The notes under the pieces were generated by a model. The model had not been told where the DNA came from and made no database searches. It worked only from the letters and a program-made list of their open reading frames with translations. From Trichopria drosophilae (Eukaryota > Arthropoda > Insecta > Hymenoptera > Diapriidae): a DNA stretch of 64,000 bases. The stretch's first letter is position 1. Every line of letters begins with the position of its first letter. The DNA is taken from assembly GCA_030407085.1 (NCBI GenBank), contig CM059587.1, positions 103,411,001 to 103,475,000 of the forward strand, given 5' to 3'. The position numbers and the translations under genes are program-made. Of this stretch, positions 52,224 to 63,219 are shown in pieces.

Positions 52224-52644
52224 TTAAAGCATTTTAACATTTTCTTTAGCACACTTTCCGTTAAATGTATGATTTTCGCAATTTATTGAAAATCGACGAT
52301 GTTGTTGTCCTATGAGTTTCGGTAGAGATGGACAGGCTAATATGTCTATATCGACAATATTGTCAGCATCTAAAATTTCCTGCAACCTATGTCTTTTTTT
52401 TTTGTCTGCGCCTTTTATGTATATCTTGTGAGCACATGTAACGATGTCTTCCAACGTTTCGTTGATTCCATCAAAGGGTATATCGCCCGATCCCAATCGT
52501 AGACCATGATAATTGCGCATTAACCAATTGTTTTATGTTCAAAACGTACTTTACTACATTACTGTCGGAAATATCCATAATGTACATTTCCTTCGATAGA
52601 AACTGATTACCAGATCCGGGGAATCCTTGCACGTCGACAATATT
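52224..52644 (-). pseudogene. Remnant of DVQG/NYHG-type insect protein, arm B
   Basis: Same two overlapping frames as in arm C. The 3' fragment is an intact 98-codon frame from ATG at 52518-52520 to its stop, and the 5' fragment with D-V-Q-G-F lies one frame over. The segment that should join them is shortened, so no continuous protein can be read. Confidence 0.6.
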
Positions 52645-53348
52645 CTACATTTCTAGTATCTAATACTGATTTGCATGTCCCCTTCATTAATTGACGCATC
52701 ATTCTCTCTCACACACACTCTTTGCCCCTTCCACATATGGCGTGGTACCTCTAACTTATGGGTATACGTCGTACCTTTCTCTCTCTAGATCGTAGTATCT
52801 CTTCGTAAAATCCTATGAATCGGAAATCAAATCAGAGTGTAACAAAAACGTCGATTCTTCAGCGGGCCAACACTTGAGATTTTCGATAGTTTGTGAGTTA
52901 CGATACTCAGATGATGAAGAAGTTAAACGTAATATTAAATCGTTTCAAGTACTAGCACCAGTATGGTGGTCACCGCACTTTCACAATTGAATAAATCTTT
53001 TCTACGATATTCGATCTAATTGAAATGTGCATAGACGTATGAATACAAGTTTCGATTGGTTTATAATACAATTGAGCGTGCCAAAGATCTCAAAATTTTA
53101 AATAAAAAATGATCAGTCATTAACTTGACATCCTTTAAACAATTAATTTTTGTATGTATATTAAATAGCGATACACTGCAGTCTTAAATCAAATAATTGA
53201 AATCATTACATCTTAAAGTCAGTCCATGCATAAATCTTACATGGTCTAAGTCATCTTATCTACGCTACATCTTTCTTTCTGTAAATGCAAAACAAAACGA
53301 AAGACAACAAAGTATTTATCATTATGATAATAACAAATTCTTTCACAT

Positions 53349-55938
53349 TAGAACCGCGTCTACTAGCCCACATAAGGTCGCCTTATTCGTAGTGAATTTA
53401 ACTTTCGAACTGTCATCTTTAATTGTCGATCATTCTCTCTCTCTCTCTCTCTCATTAGCTACCGATTTGTTGCATCTATACGAATACTCTTACATCAAAT
53501 CGAGTCGTATGCACATTCTTGTGTTGTAACATTCACACGACTATGGAATGAAATTCATTCTGAAAACCCAACAAGTACAAGCGTAAATGTATTTTAATAC
53601 TAACGAATGGTATACCTCTTGATTCGAAATTGTATGTAGCGTAACCGACATGACTATTTAATTCCGTTTACAATAATGATTTGGAGATTCGCACCGCACG
53701 AAACGTTGTTATATTTGACAGATTTTTGCTACTTCCACATTGTAATCTTAATTAGTTAACTAAGTTATTCACGTATCAATACTATTATGTTACATGTAGG
53801 TATTTTGTTAAATATATTGCCATAAGGAGAATGTCCTCCTATCCATCACACCTAGTGTAATACCAAAAGATACAAGTCATTATATCAATAAATAATGTTC
53901 ATAGTAATAAATTAACCTTTAAAAACTTTTCATGTTTTCACATCATGCACTAAAATTTCAGATTATTATTATTATTATTATTAATATTGAATCGTTTATA
54001 GAACTGATGTTTTCATACATAATCACTTAAAAAGACTGCTACCGTATATGAAATATAAGACTAAACAACAATTCAACATGAAGACATGCATAGATTAATT
54101 CTACTTAAAACATTAGTCATTTTGAAAGGAAAAGTGAAAAATTCTCAATGACCTATCTGTAAAGCTTCTATCTTACTTCTATCTTACTTCATGTTTCTTT
54201 TCGACAGTCCAAACACATCGGTACATAAACACACTTTCAATAATTATTGAATAATTTCTTATATAAGGGAGTAAATATTCAACGATTTTTTCGTAAATAA
54301 TGAAACAATTTAATATATACGATCATTATACAATTTTACTAAAACAAGCTTAATTGCGGTGTTTTGGAAATGTTGATGACAAAGTATGAATATGCAATTA
54401 AATGAATCATTTAACACACGTATATCTATCATTACGTTCAATTATATAATTTTTTAATACTATAACACGTACATATTTACAATATTTGCAGACTGTACGT
54501 CAGTCTTTTCATTTTCACGTTTAGACTAAAATGTGCGTCAAAACTGACTCTTGCTCGTCATTAATTATAGGCATCTAGTACATCGGAGCTTTGAAACACC
54601 TTTACAATATGTTGTATATGTTCTTAAATCTGAATGCATTCACGTTACTGATGACAATAATGATTCTTTAGTTTAATCTTGACCAAAGGTGCAAACGCAA
54701 CATATTGAGATGAGTACTATTGCCAGTGTCTGAAATTTCTTACCCACACCGATGAAGGAAATGTCGTATATTATAGGCAAAAGCATTCACAGTTATTAAT
54801 ATGATTCTTTATAAATCATAAGTATATACTGTCGACTAGATTCATAATAAACATATTGTTTAATGTAGATCGGTAAGTATCTAATTCCTTATCTTACATT
54901 TAATTCCTCACAATATTCAATATGTACCCTTCAAAGCGTCGTGTTTTATTTTTGATTATTGTATTTTGTAATATATCTGCTCGCACTCTCTATATTGAAT
55001 TCATATTTTAAAGATAAATTGTAGCCACTCCAGATATTAACGAACACCTTACTAAGAACTAATACCTACACTAATATTCTACCTATACCAAAAACATCTA
55101 GCAAATAATCGAGATAATATTTTCACTTCAAATTTATTATTATACTTGAAATATTTCTCCGAGTCTAAACTTCTCTTACAAGTTTACTGTGTTCTGCATC
55201 TTACTTATCTTATATTGGAAACGTTAGTTAACTAATATTTTATGCGTGAAATTTGTATATTTTCCAATCCATATGTTTGAACACATTTATTCTCTAAAGA
55301 TTACTCTAAGTGTTTTCTTTCGACTCTGAGAGTACAGCAATCTACCGTCTTATTTCATACTGTGCACACTTAAACGTGTAGAATATACGAATAATATTTA
55401 TTTACCCATAATTAATAATAATTTTATATACATTATTACTTTCCCAGTATTACATTATACTCTCACTGATATTCTTCTTCTAACATAATACATCTCAATC
55501 GTAGTATTCACTTTCAAAATTTGTAATTATTTTGAATTTTCCATTAATATCTCAGTAGCTTTCTTATATTATAAGTTTATTTCGTATCGTCTCTGCTAAC
55601 ATTCCTCACACTATTAATATTCCTTAACTTCATCTATATAGTTTCAATATTTCCATAGCACATACCTTTTGACTATGGCGACATTGCGTGAGTTGATCCC
55701 TCCCCCCCTTTCCTCCCTCTCCCCCCTCCCTTTCCTCCCTCTCTCCCCCCTCCCTTACCTCCCTCAATCATCAATTGAGCAACCGACAAAAATCGTAATA
55801 TTTAAGTATAATTTCAAAATCGTGTCAGCAAACGTGTAGAAATTTATGATACCTTTTGTGTGTGAGAGAGCAATAATGTAAGAGTCAAATAAATGATGTA
55901 TGTATTACACAGAAACTGACCAACTCACGCAATGTCGT
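53349..55938. other. Central spacer of the giant element
   Basis: It has four parts. 53349-54713 is arm sequence lacking its partner on the right, matching 14899-16253 inverted. 54717-54824 is a 108-bp segment bounded by AGTA on both sides and missing from the full arm of copy A. 54825-55680 matches the hairpin arms of copy A. 55681-55938 is the loop, framed by ACATTGCGTGAGTTG and CAACTCACGCAATGT. No protein-like frame was found; the 110-codon frame at 53197-53529 is not maintained in the other arms. Confidence 0.85.
55694..55770. repeat. Pyrimidine-rich loop segment bounded by TGAT/ATCA
   Basis: A C/T tract of about 70 bp. It is the inverse of the purine tract at 13681-13728 with respect to the shared flank TCAATTGAGCAACC. 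Confidence 0.85.
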
Positions 55939-56642
55939 ATGTGAAAGAATTTGTTATTATCATAATGATAAATACTTTGTTGTCTTTCGTTTTGTTTTGC
56001 ATTTACAGAAAGAAAGATGTAGTGTAGATAAGATGACTTAGACCATGTAAGATTTATGCATGGACTGACTTTAAGATGTAATGATTTCAATTATTTGATT
56101 TAAGACTGCAGTGTATCGCTATTTAATATACATACAAAAATTAATTGTTTAAAGGATGTCAAGTTAATGACTGATCATTTTTTATTTAAAATTTTGAGAT
56201 CTTTGGCACGCTCAATTGTATTATAAACCAATCGAAACTTGTATTCATACGTCTATGCACATTTCAATTAGATCGAATATCGTAGAAAAGATTTATTCAA
56301 TTGTGAAAGTGCGGTGACCACCATACTGGTGCTAGTACTTGAAACGATTTAATATTACGTTTAACTTCTTCATCATCTGAGTATCGTAACTCACAAACTA
56401 TTGAAAATCTCAAGTGTTGGCCCGCTGAAGAATCGACGTTTTTGTTACACTCTGATTTGATTTCCGATTCATAGGATTTTACGAAGAGATACTACGATCT
56501 AGAGAGAGAAAGGTACGACGTATACCCATAAGTTAGAGGTACCACGCCATATGTGGAAGGGGCAAAGAGTGTGTGTGAGAGAGAATGATGCGTCAATTAA
56601 TGAAGGGGACATGCAAATCAGTATTAGATACTAGAAATGTAG

Positions 56643-57063
56643 AATATTGTCGACGTGCAAGGATTCCCCGGATCTGGTAATCAGTTTCTATCGAAGGAAA
56701 TGTACATTATGGATATTTCCGACAGTAATGTAGTAAAGTACGTTTTGAACATAAAACAATTGGTTAATGCGCAATTATCATGGTCTACGATTGGGATCGG
56801 GCGATATACCCTTTGATGGAATCAACGAAACGTTGGACGACATCGTTACATGTGCTCACAAGATATACATAAAAGGCGCAGACAAAAAAAAAAGACATAG
56901 GTTGCAGGAAATTTTAGATGCTGACAATATTGTCGATATAGACATATTAGCCTGTACATCTCTACCGAAACTCATAGGACAACAACATCGTCGATTTTCA
57001 ATAAATTGCGAAAATCATACATTTAACGGAAAGTGTGCTAAAGAAAATGTTAAAATGCTTTAA
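56643..57063 (+). pseudogene. Remnant of DVQG/NYHG-type insect protein, arm C
   Basis: 5' fragment 56643-56816 starts right after a TAG and reads N-I-V-D-V-Q-G-F, then SKEMYIMDISDSN. The 3' fragment is +1 relative to it and continues N-N-W-L-M-R-N-Y-H-G, SGDIPFDGI, H-K-I-Y-I-K-G-A, I-L-A-C, SLPKL, and C-E-N-H followed by C-A-K-E-N-V-K-M-L with TAA at 57061-57063. Family members I recall are longer and carry a proline-rich W segment between these fragments, which is missing here in all three arms. The break thus predates duplication. Arms B and C differ by two amino-acid changes. Role unknown; the Cys/His tail suggests metal binding. Confidence 0.6.
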
Positions 57064-57500
57064 AATTGTATACTGTAAAATCTTCAAGACTAGCCTGCAT
57101 CTCTTCGAAGATCAATGAGAATTTACTATGAAGTGAAACGTCTTGCATTAATGGAAACAAAAGACATCGAGTCTACCTATAGATTTCATGTCAACGTTTG
57201 CAGAACGTGAAATTGAAGAAGTATGGTCATGCTTACCACTCACAATGCAAATGCATCCAGATTTACCTGAATGTCGCCAATAAACGTTTTGAAACGAGTG
57301 ATGATACCGCAGATAGACAACCGCCTATGATTAAAGACTATGCAAAGTGTTAATTTCAGAGGGATGTCTAGTAATGGTAGTATAGGTATTTTAAAAATAG
57401 CGAGATTGCTTTCGCTTTGCAGTAGATGCGCGGTAATATTTAACAATTTCACTTTCATATTCTTTTGTATGGCGATAATAAGGTTAATTGTCAACTAGAT

Positions 57501-57707
57501 TTAATTTTCAAGAACCTCATATTCAGTTGTAATCGCTCCATAGCCACTCATATCAGCAAGTGTATGATGGCAGCCTACGATGAATCTATGCATTTTAGAT
57601 GCACCCACATATTTCATTCTGCAACACGCAGATTCTGCAATCTCTTTAAACATACCAAAAGATGGCAGCATTATCATTTCCTTTAACTTTTTACTTAAAA
57701 GACACAA
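57501..57707 (-). CDS. Conserved 68-codon frame, arm C
   Basis: Identical protein to arms A and B. Its stop codon is TAA where the others have TGA. Points toward the centre of the element. Function unknown. Confidence 0.35.
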   Translation of the reverse strand: MCLLSKKLKEMIMLPSFGMFKEIAESACCRMKYVGASKMHRFIVGCHHTLADMSGYGAITTEYEVLEN

Positions 57708-59970
57708 AACTGTGCGTAAAGATAGAAAGAAACTGTTGAATTTTACACGCTTCTCTTAGATTTTTACGTCGTCATTTCGATCTTCTTATTCTCAGAAATT
57801 TTAAAAGTGGGAAATATTAAATGAAGATTAATTAATTATATTAGAAGCAAGTCGATACTCGTATGTGTTCGTCACTTGTGAGAAGTCAGATTCATTGTTA
57901 CCGTATAGTAAAGTCTACGGGTAATTAACAGGTCGAAACTTGTATGGCGATGTTTAAGATGTCGTAAATTGTACACATATTAAAAAACGGTCAGGAACCT
58001 GATTAATTACATTACCCACGTGTCCAAACTCGTATAGCTATGGCTCGAACGTCATGAAAACACGTAAATATCGTGAATAGATAAATGCATAGGGAATAAG
58101 CGTGTCATCCTCTCTTTCTAATTACTGCTAGCTTCTTCCATCATTTCTATATTATACATTTTAATACACGCTATTCGGATTATGTGAAATTTATTACTAT
58201 TTAAATATTATTATTATAAATTATTTATTTATTTATTTATTTATGCTACTTTTGTTAACAAAGGGGTGAGTTGGTCTACAGGTGGCCCGCCATGTTATTC
58301 CTAGATAAAATACAGAACTGAGATCATCTCCTTTCTATTATGGTGGAGGTTGTCTAAAAATTTTGGAAAGAGAAAATGTGTTACTTGGTATACCTTTTGA
58401 TGAAATTGCGCAATGACTTTAAACGCGTCTGAACCTGTATACATGGAAAATATATGGTGAAAATGATCGGCTGGCAATCGGCGATTTCGATGACCGTGAT
58501 AACGGTATAATCTAACAACGGGTACTAGAGAGCAGGAGAGATGGTAGTAGCACGCAGGAGGAAAAGGTCATTATTAGAATTTTATGTTCACATTCAAAAT
58601 ACGGTTCCTAGCCTACGCTGTATTTCCACATAGGCATCGAGAAGCGAATATGATGTAGCAATAGCTGACCTTTAATGAATTGCTTTTGCAATTTTTTTTT
58701 TTTCGACATTCCTCACATGACAATACTAATGTGTAACAGCCAGTACTTTTCAATATTTATGAACTAATTTCTTAAGATCACGCATTAGAAAGAGGCCGTT
58801 TGCAATTACCATCTAACGGCTGGACATTTTTATAACAATATTAGGGGGTCGGCGCCAGATCTTTTGAACGCGTTGAGACTTGCTTAGCGGCTTTTCTACG
58901 TTAATTTCAAAATGGTCTTGGGTGAAGGGACTCGACGGTTTTGTCTCTATTGGAGATCATTGAGATACGCTAATTAATCTGTGAGCAGCTGTAACCCTCT
59001 GTACCGTGATGCAATGAATAATTGTCTCCAACGATATCTTCACCCCATTGGGAATGTGAGGATTGGTCCTTAAGAATTAATTGATTTTCTCAATCTTTTT
59101 GATGGATTCTCGAATGAAGTTGGAAAATTGATCCTCAGCAGCGTCTTCTTCAAGAGTGCTGTAAACCCTGTTCAAGGCCTCAAAAATCTTTTAGACATCT
59201 ACCATATTGATGTAGAAATACAATATTTGAAATAGAGGTGCTTACGTACTGTCAAACATAGACACAGGAACGCGACATTCCTTTGAAACGATGTCTGGAC
59301 CTGTATACAATTTCGAGAGTTTGGAGAAAACAAATGTACGGTGAATAAGTGATCGACGCATAATCGACAACCGTGAAAACGGTATACTGCTAATGTTAAT
59401 GGATCTAAGAAAGAGTATGTGAGAGCTAGAGAGATCATAGAAATTATGACATTGGAATATTTGAATTAGACTGCTTCCTTTCTCTTACGTCACGGATTGC
59501 CGAAATTTGGTAAATAGATAATGTTTTGAAGAAATTGTGCAATGACCTTTTAAACGTGTTTGGACCTGTATACATTTTCGAAAGTTTCAGGAAAACAAAT
59601 GTATGGTGAATAAGTGATCGATGGATAATCGACGACCATGAAAATGGTATACTGCTAATGTTAATGGATCTAAATAAGAGTATGCGAGAGCGAGAGAGAT
59701 GATAGTAGAACGCACGAGGAAAAGGTTTCCGCGCATCAGGGGGTCGACACCAGGTCTTTTGAACGCGTTGAGACTTGCTTAGAGGCTTTTCTAAATTAAT
59801 TTTAAAATGGTCTTAGCGGTTTTGTGTGAAGGGGCTCAGCGGTTTCGTCACTATTGGAGATCATTGAGATACACTAACGGCTTGTCAAGACGACTGTCAT
59901 ATTGATGGATAGATTTCCCCCGACGAGAGAAAACTCTGAAAGGTGAATTCAAACTTACAACATGGTAAGG

Positions 59971-60630
59971 GAGAGGTCAACGCCCTGATTGTAGGTTTTT
60001 AAAATTTGTGTGAGATTTAAAAAGTAGGTCGTCGATATACGAGATTGAGCTAGACACCTTCAAACTGGTATTCAGACTAATGGAAATCTACGCTGTCAAT
60101 TCATCAAAAAAGATATGTAACATCCGAATTAGGTCGGTAACGGTGTACGCACGAGGAAAAGGTCATTTTACTTTCACTCTCAATACGGTTCCTACCGAAT
60201 ACGATGTATTTCCATAAGCGACTATAATGTAGCAATATCTGACCTTTAATGAAGGCAACTTTTGAAATTTGATTTTCGACACATGGCAAAGGTCGTCGAT
60301 ATACGAGATTATGCTTCAAGCTGGTATATGGATAGATTTCCCCGACGAGAGAAAACTCTGAAAGGTGAATTCGAACTTACATCATGACAAGGGAGAGGTC
60401 AACGCCCTGATTGTAGGTTTTTAAAATTTGTGTGAGATTTAAAAAGTACGTCGTTGATATACGAGATTGCGCTTCAAGCTGGTATTTAGACTAATGGAAA
60501 TCTACAGAGACATAGGTCCCGATATATTATTTAATATGCTTGGAATTCACACGTGTTTTCCCAAGGATGGTCGATGATAAGGGAGTGGTCAACGCCTTGA
60601 TTGTAGGTTTTTAAAATTTGTGTGAGACGA
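59971..60630. repeat. Third internal repeat family of the arm, arm C
   Basis: Three units at about 59971-60047, 60393-60470 and 60583-60628 carry GAG(A/T)GGTCAACGCC(C/T)TGATTG and TTTTTAAAATTTGTGTGAGA. Mirror of 48669-49345. Confidence 0.88.
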
Positions 60631-60722
60631 AGTCTTGCGTCATCTTAATGACCTCATAAGCGACGGTCAGATTTCCCAATGAGAGAGTCTTGAAACCGCG
60701 TACTAAACAGTAAATCAAAAAT

Positions 60723-60817
60723 GCGAATCAATCCGCGAATCGGCCCGCGAGTCAGTCCGCGACTCAAACCACGAGTCAGTCCGAGACTCAAACCACGAAT
60801 TAGTTCACGAATCTACC
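60723..60817. repeat. Subterminal 12-bp iterons, arm C
   Basis: Seven full 12-bp units plus one of 11 bp. Examples: GCGAATCAATCC, GCGAGTCAGTCC, ACGAGTCAGTCC. They sit about 90 bp inside the terminus, separated from it by a GC-rich segment (GCATGCTGCGACAGCGCCGC and GGTGGCGGCGGCGGGAAC). The placement suits binding sites for an element-encoded end-recognition protein. Confidence 0.92.
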
Positions 60818-60905
60818 ACCTCGCATGCTGCGACAGCGCCGCGACTGTGGCGACGCCTGGTGGCGGCGGCGGGAACTGATTTCAAACTGTCCCTATTCAT
60901 CTACT

Positions 60906-60911
60906 TTTATG
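60906..60911. repeat. Right 6-bp target duplication (TTTATG) of the giant element
   Basis: Exact copy of 48377-48382. Confidence 0.88.
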
Positions 60912-61684
60912 CTTTCTAATGACTGAAAAAGAGTGCCTGGAAGCGATAATTGCATTACAACATTTGAGACAAATTCTTAGTTCAATATTTTCATCCATTG
61001 TCAAAAACGTTAAACAGACTTGAAATGAATTGATAACATCCAGCAATGTAAACAAACGAAACAACAGATCGCGTCCAAACTCAGGAATAGCGTAGAAGGC
61101 CGTGTTGCCAAGTTAAACAACAAAAACAATGTTGACAATCCTTTTGAGCAAACTTTTTAAATAATCGATATTCACAATTTTTTGACAGAATGTATGTAAT
61201 TTCTTTGAAGATTAGGTATTTTTTCAAGTAATACGCTTACACGGTGCTAACACATTATAAAGTTCATTTATAACGTGTTTTCTATTTTTCTATGTCACAT
61301 AATAATCAGCTGAAAGGAAAAAGATTAGATTCCATGATAAAATATATCCTCGAGTTTACTATAACTCATCGTACATATAAATTAATGTTGAACTGGTGAA
61401 TAATAACAAATACATTTTAATATTTAGTGGGAGGTGTTTACACTACCTCACTGGCAAACATCAATATTAAAAATTGCCAATTTTTACTCTAAAAAAAAAT
61501 TTAGCAGTTTTGTTTATATGGTTGCCCGTTTACATCCAAATATTGAGTAATTTAAACTACATTTTGGTGGAATTGACTAAATGTTGTTCAATCAGTATTA
61601 TAATTCGACTGGAAGAACGAATATGTAAAGGGAAAAAAAATAGTTGGTTTTACTATCTATATAGGTATGTATAGGTATGTAATA
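60912..61684. other. AT-rich spacer, no gene seen
   Basis: No supported feature. Confidence 0.5.
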
Positions 61685-61789
61685 GTAGGATATGACGCAA
61701 CTATGTTTTTTTAGTTAATTTTACAATTTGTCAATATCACTATTTATATAGTAAAATTAACTAAAAACGAAGGCTGTGTCTTATCCTAC
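61685..61789. mobile_element. 105-bp palindromic MITE
   Basis: The halves are inverted: GTAGGATATGACGCAACTATG with CGAAGGCTGTGTCTTATCCTAC, and TTTAGTTAATTTTAC with GTAAAATTAACTAAA. The loop is about 25 bp of AT-rich DNA. A relative lies at 24795-24930. No clear target duplication. Confidence 0.7.
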
Positions 61790-61977
61790 AATTTAGTTAG
61801 TAGTTCCTACTATTTCATTTTTCCGTATAGTTAAATTGATGATTTAGGTGCTACCACATATTTAGTCAATATTACTAAATATGTACAGTCTACAATTAAT
61901 TCCTAGTAAAATTTAATACTTTAAGAATATGTCTTAACTTTACTATTATATGGCACTAGGAGAAACTACTAATAATT

Positions 61978-62933
61978 AAAGGAAATGTCCTTCCAATAGT
62001 TGAAGTGGCTAAAAATCTGGGGGTTTTGATTGATTCCAATTGGTCTTTTTCAACTCATGTTGCAAAAAAGTGTTCAGCTGCATTTTTGAGGCTTCGCCAA
62101 TTGTTCCCTAGCCGACGCGTTTTGCCTACAAAAGTAAAATTAAAATTATGTGAGCCGCTAGTCATATCTCATATTATGTACTGCATTACGGTTTATGGTC
62201 CATGTCTGAATGGCGATAACTGGCGAAGGCTTCAGGCAGTGCAAAATGCGTATGTGAGATACTCGTTCGGGATAAGGAAATACGATCATATCACTCCTGC
62301 ATTTAGGAAAGCCGGTTGGTTAAAAATTGAAAATAAAATGTATATTCAGATTCTTTCTCTGCTATGTCGGTTACTATCCAATGAGTCTCCAGAATATCTT
62401 TATCTAAGGATAAAGATGCTAGGTAGCTCGAGAGCCACTTGTCGTAAGGAAATTGGCTACACAATCCAGTATCCTGCACACGCAACTGCAAAATTTCGAG
62501 GCTCGTTCTCTTACGTAGCTGCGAAGGCCTTTAATGATTTACCCCTTGAAATTAGAATATTATTAAATGACAAACGTGCATTTAGTTCTAAGCTGAAAGA
62601 ACATTTCCTATATCTGCAGAACACTTAAATTCTTTTCCCACTTTTAGCGTTTTCAGCGATTTGTCGTCTTTTATTTCTTCTCTGTCAATTATTTATTTTT
62701 CGTTTTATTTCTGTCATTGACTTGTACTTCTAGTCTCGAACAAAACAAAAATTAATTGAGTTATCTTTAACTTGGCGTTTATTTATTATTTATTTATTAT
62801 TTATTTATTATTTATTATGTATTTTTATATATTCTATTATTAGTCTTAGCTGTGTACTATAGGTCAGACTGTAAAGCAGCTTGCGCTGTGGCTCGCCTTT
62901 TGTATGTTTTATGTACCTACAATAAAGACAATA
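61978..62933 (+). mobile_element. 5'-truncated LINE, second family
   Basis: Contains only the C-terminal part of a polymerase protein and its 3' untranslated region, which has T-rich and (TTTA)n stretches, a conserved GGTCAGACTGTAAAGCAGCTT box and an AATAAA at 62921-62926. A matching 3' box occurs at 21838-21980. The left boundary near 61978 is where the protein frame begins to make sense. No duplication could be defined because the right side is another retroposon end. Confidence 0.8.
61981..62628 (+). pseudogene. C-terminal fragment of LINE reverse transcriptase protein
   Basis: An uninterrupted frame of 215 codons to TAA at 62626-62628, lacking the catalytic palm. It begins in the region after the polymerase core with V-A-K-N-L-G-V-L-I-D, then follows the C-terminal domain: F-L-R-L-R-Q-L-F, KLCEPLVISHIMYC, LQAVQNAYVRYSFG, H-I-T-P-A-F-R-K-A-G-W-L and SYVAAKAFNDLPLEIR. 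This pattern is typical of CR1/L2/jockey-group LINEs; the exact clade is not fixed. The absence of frameshifts implies a younger insertion than the LINE at 6847-9579. No start codon is implied: the fragment is a 5'-truncation product. Confidence 0.85.
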
Positions 62934-63035
62934 TTTTTTTTTTTTTTTTTTTTTTTTTTTGTCGGAGGGGGGAAATGCATTGGGCACCATAGGGGGTTGA
63001 AGATGTTGTGTAACCCCCGTGTGTCGGACTCCGAC
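62934..63035 (-). mobile_element. Head-on retroposon fragment with poly(A) tail on the minus strand
   Basis: On the minus strand, GTCGGAGTCCGACACACGGG at the left leads through CATTTCCCCCCTCCGAC into about 25 A residues (plus-strand T-run 62934-62960). It abuts the 3' end of the LINE at 61978-62933 tail to tail. GTCGGA/TCCGAC also occurs at both ends (62961 and 63030). The family is not identified. Confidence 0.5.
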
Positions 63036-63172
63036 AATAATAACCATAGAACATTACAAACGACTGCAGTACATTTCGAAAGGCAGACTCCGGAAGATTA
63101 TTATTTTATAGGTGAATCTAGAGATGTTACTTGATGATTCCGAGTAACTACAGAGGGTGAGAAATATTTTAG

Positions 63173-63219
<47 letters not shown>

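Larger units (their letters stand above)
48383..53348. repeat. Left terminal inverted repeat (arm B, 4,966 bp)
   Basis: Inverted copy of 55939-60905 with scattered single-base differences and no large gap. It ends where TTTCACAT (53341-53348) meets TAGAACCGCG. Beyond that point only copy A shows the matching sequence. Confidence 0.95.
48383..60905. mobile_element. Giant foldback element, copies B/C as inverted arms (12.5 kb)
   Basis: The 12,523-bp unit has both ends intact: AGTAGATGAATAGGGACAG at the left and its reverse complement at the right. A perfect 6-bp duplication TTTATG flanks it. The inverted arms (48383-53348 and 55939-60905) are nearly identical and about 4.97 kb long. They enclose a 2.59-kb spacer whose outer part (53349-54713) is arm sequence missing from the right side. 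A 6-bp duplication with 5'-AG...CT-3' ends is what is described for Polinton/Maverick elements, but such elements carry polymerase, integrase and capsid genes and I see none. The alternative is an unnamed foldback DNA transposon family. Coding remnants are described separately. Confidence 0.93.
55939..60905. repeat. Right terminal inverted repeat (arm C, 4,967 bp)
   Basis: Inverted copy of 48383-53348. It begins at ATGTGAAAGAATTTG immediately after the loop sequence CAATGTCGT, so about 2.3 kb of inner arm present in copy A is deleted here. Confidence 0.95.

Noticed and set aside
53197..53529. 110-codon frame at the edge of arm B
   Set aside because: Not maintained in copies A and C, contains a (CT)n-encoded Ser-Leu run, and has no family resemblance.
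48383..60905. Assembly artefact as the explanation of the 12.5-kb palindrome
   Set aside because: The arms differ at scattered positions, the spacer is asymmetric, and a perfect 6-bp duplication abuts both termini, none of which an artefactual inversion would create.
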